Shown: piece by piece, positions 14,300-14,567 of the stretch
Layout of the letters: every line of letters begins with the position of its first letter
How positions within the stretch are numbered: the first letter of the stretch is position 1
From: JBKBXU01 sp046313675
GTDB lineage: Bacteria > Bacteroidota > Bacteroidia > Cytophagales > Cytophagaceae
Length of the DNA: 14,567 bases
Direction: 5' to 3'
NCBI GenBank assembly: GCA_046313675.1
Contig: JBKBXU010000089.1
Coordinates: 1-14,567 of the forward strand
Position numbers and translations under genes: made by a program
The notes under the pieces: generated by a model
The model's input: only the letters and a program-made list of their open reading frames with translations
Database searches by the model: none
What the model was told of the DNA's origin: nothing

Positions 14300-14567
14300 T
14301 TGAAGCAAGGTTTACTCATATTCTTTCTTTTAGTCAGTGCTTGCCTGCAAGCGCAGAAGATTGCTAATCTGTCTGAGAAAGACTATGGCCTTTTCAATCG
14401 GACGTTTATTTCTAAACTTGAATTTTATCAAGACACATCAGCCCTTCTTTCCTTTCATGAAGTTGCAGAGCAGGAATTTCGAGATATGACTTTATATTCA
14501 AGTCAGGATTTTGATTCCAGAAGTGTTTATTGGTTTCGTGTCCGGCTGTTTAATCCTCCGGGAAATT
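14300..14567 (+). CDS. 7TMR-DISM sensor protein, N-terminal part (3' end outside the window)
   Basis: Only 89 residues are visible. A signal peptide (MKQGLLIFFLLVSACLQAQK) is followed by LEFYQDTSALLSFHEVAEQE and then SRSVYWFRVRLFNPPGN. The sequence 'FY.D....SF.EV...F' plus 'YWFR.RL.NP' is the signature of the 7TMR-DISMED2 extracytoplasmic domain, as in the histidine kinase at 7266-9293. The output domain (histidine kinase, GGDEF or other) is beyond the window. The start must be at or after the TTG at 14300-14302, because TAA 14297-14299 stops the frame just before it. The first in-frame ATG falls far inside the domain, so I take TTG as the start codon. The alternative is a sequencing error upstream. 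Confidence 0.72.
   Translation, partial: MKQGLLIFFLLVSACLQAQKIANLSEKDYGLFNRTFISKLEFYQDTSALLSFHEVAEQEFRDMTLYSSQDFDSRSVYWFRVRLFNPPGN

Noticed and set aside
1..14567. Mobile elements, CRISPR arrays, tRNA genes or defence systems
   Set aside because: I looked on both strands and saw no transposase, integrase, spaced repeats, tRNA-like cloverleaf or known defence domain. The content is ordinary chromosomal genes.

Overview
The window looks like ordinary chromosomal core sequence from a Bacteroidota bacterium, most likely of the order Cytophagales. Four things suggest this. Starts generally lack a strong Shine-Dalgarno sequence. Several typical Bacteroidota families occur together: an OmpA/PD40 envelope protein, 7TMR-DISM sensor proteins, a DUF4595-like lipoprotein and a YkuD_2-type L,D-transpeptidase. 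There are many lipoproteins. The one clear promoter element (TAnnTTTG) is the Bacteroidota -7 box. Base composition is AT-rich, around 40% GC by eye. I see no phage, IS, integrase, CRISPR, tRNA or rRNA sequence.

Layout. On the left (1-561, + strand) are the 3' end of a CvfB/YitL-type S1 RNA-binding protein and, overlapping its stop codon, a small membrane protein gene carrying a frameshift and an in-frame stop. At 691-3179 an OmpA/PD40 envelope protein is followed after 5 bp by a Gfo/Idh/MocA oxidoreductase of the YdgJ/IolW type. After a gene-free stretch with a GC-rich hairpin, a minus-strand lipoprotein (3561-5228) carries a kinase-like catalytic loop and GGDD-type repeats. Diverging from it is an exported thioredoxin-like protein (5450-5992). 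That gene converges on rlmH (minus) across one strong bidirectional terminator. An L,D-transpeptidase lipoprotein (6593-7261) converges on a hybrid 7TM sensor histidine kinase (7266-9293, minus) with only 4 bp between stop codons. A DUF4595-like lipoprotein (9604-10389) converges on ilvN-ilvB (minus, 10410-12433), the acetolactate synthase pair. The window ends with a large helical-repeat protein of unknown function (12688-14250). Last comes the 5' end of a second 7TMR-DISM sensor, which appears to start at TTG (14300).

How the genes fit together. About half the genes act at the cell envelope: OmpA anchor, kinase-like lipoprotein, thioredoxin-like protein, L,D-transpeptidase, two sensors and the DUF4595-like lipoprotein. 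Their alternating orientation argues against one large operon. The likely transcription units are cvfB plus the broken gene, ompA-like plus oxidoreductase, ilvB-ilvN, and the helical-repeat gene plus the second sensor. The most unusual locus is the kinase-like lipoprotein. From memory of the family, this domain normally sits between a metallophosphatase and an outer-membrane barrel, and here it stands alone.
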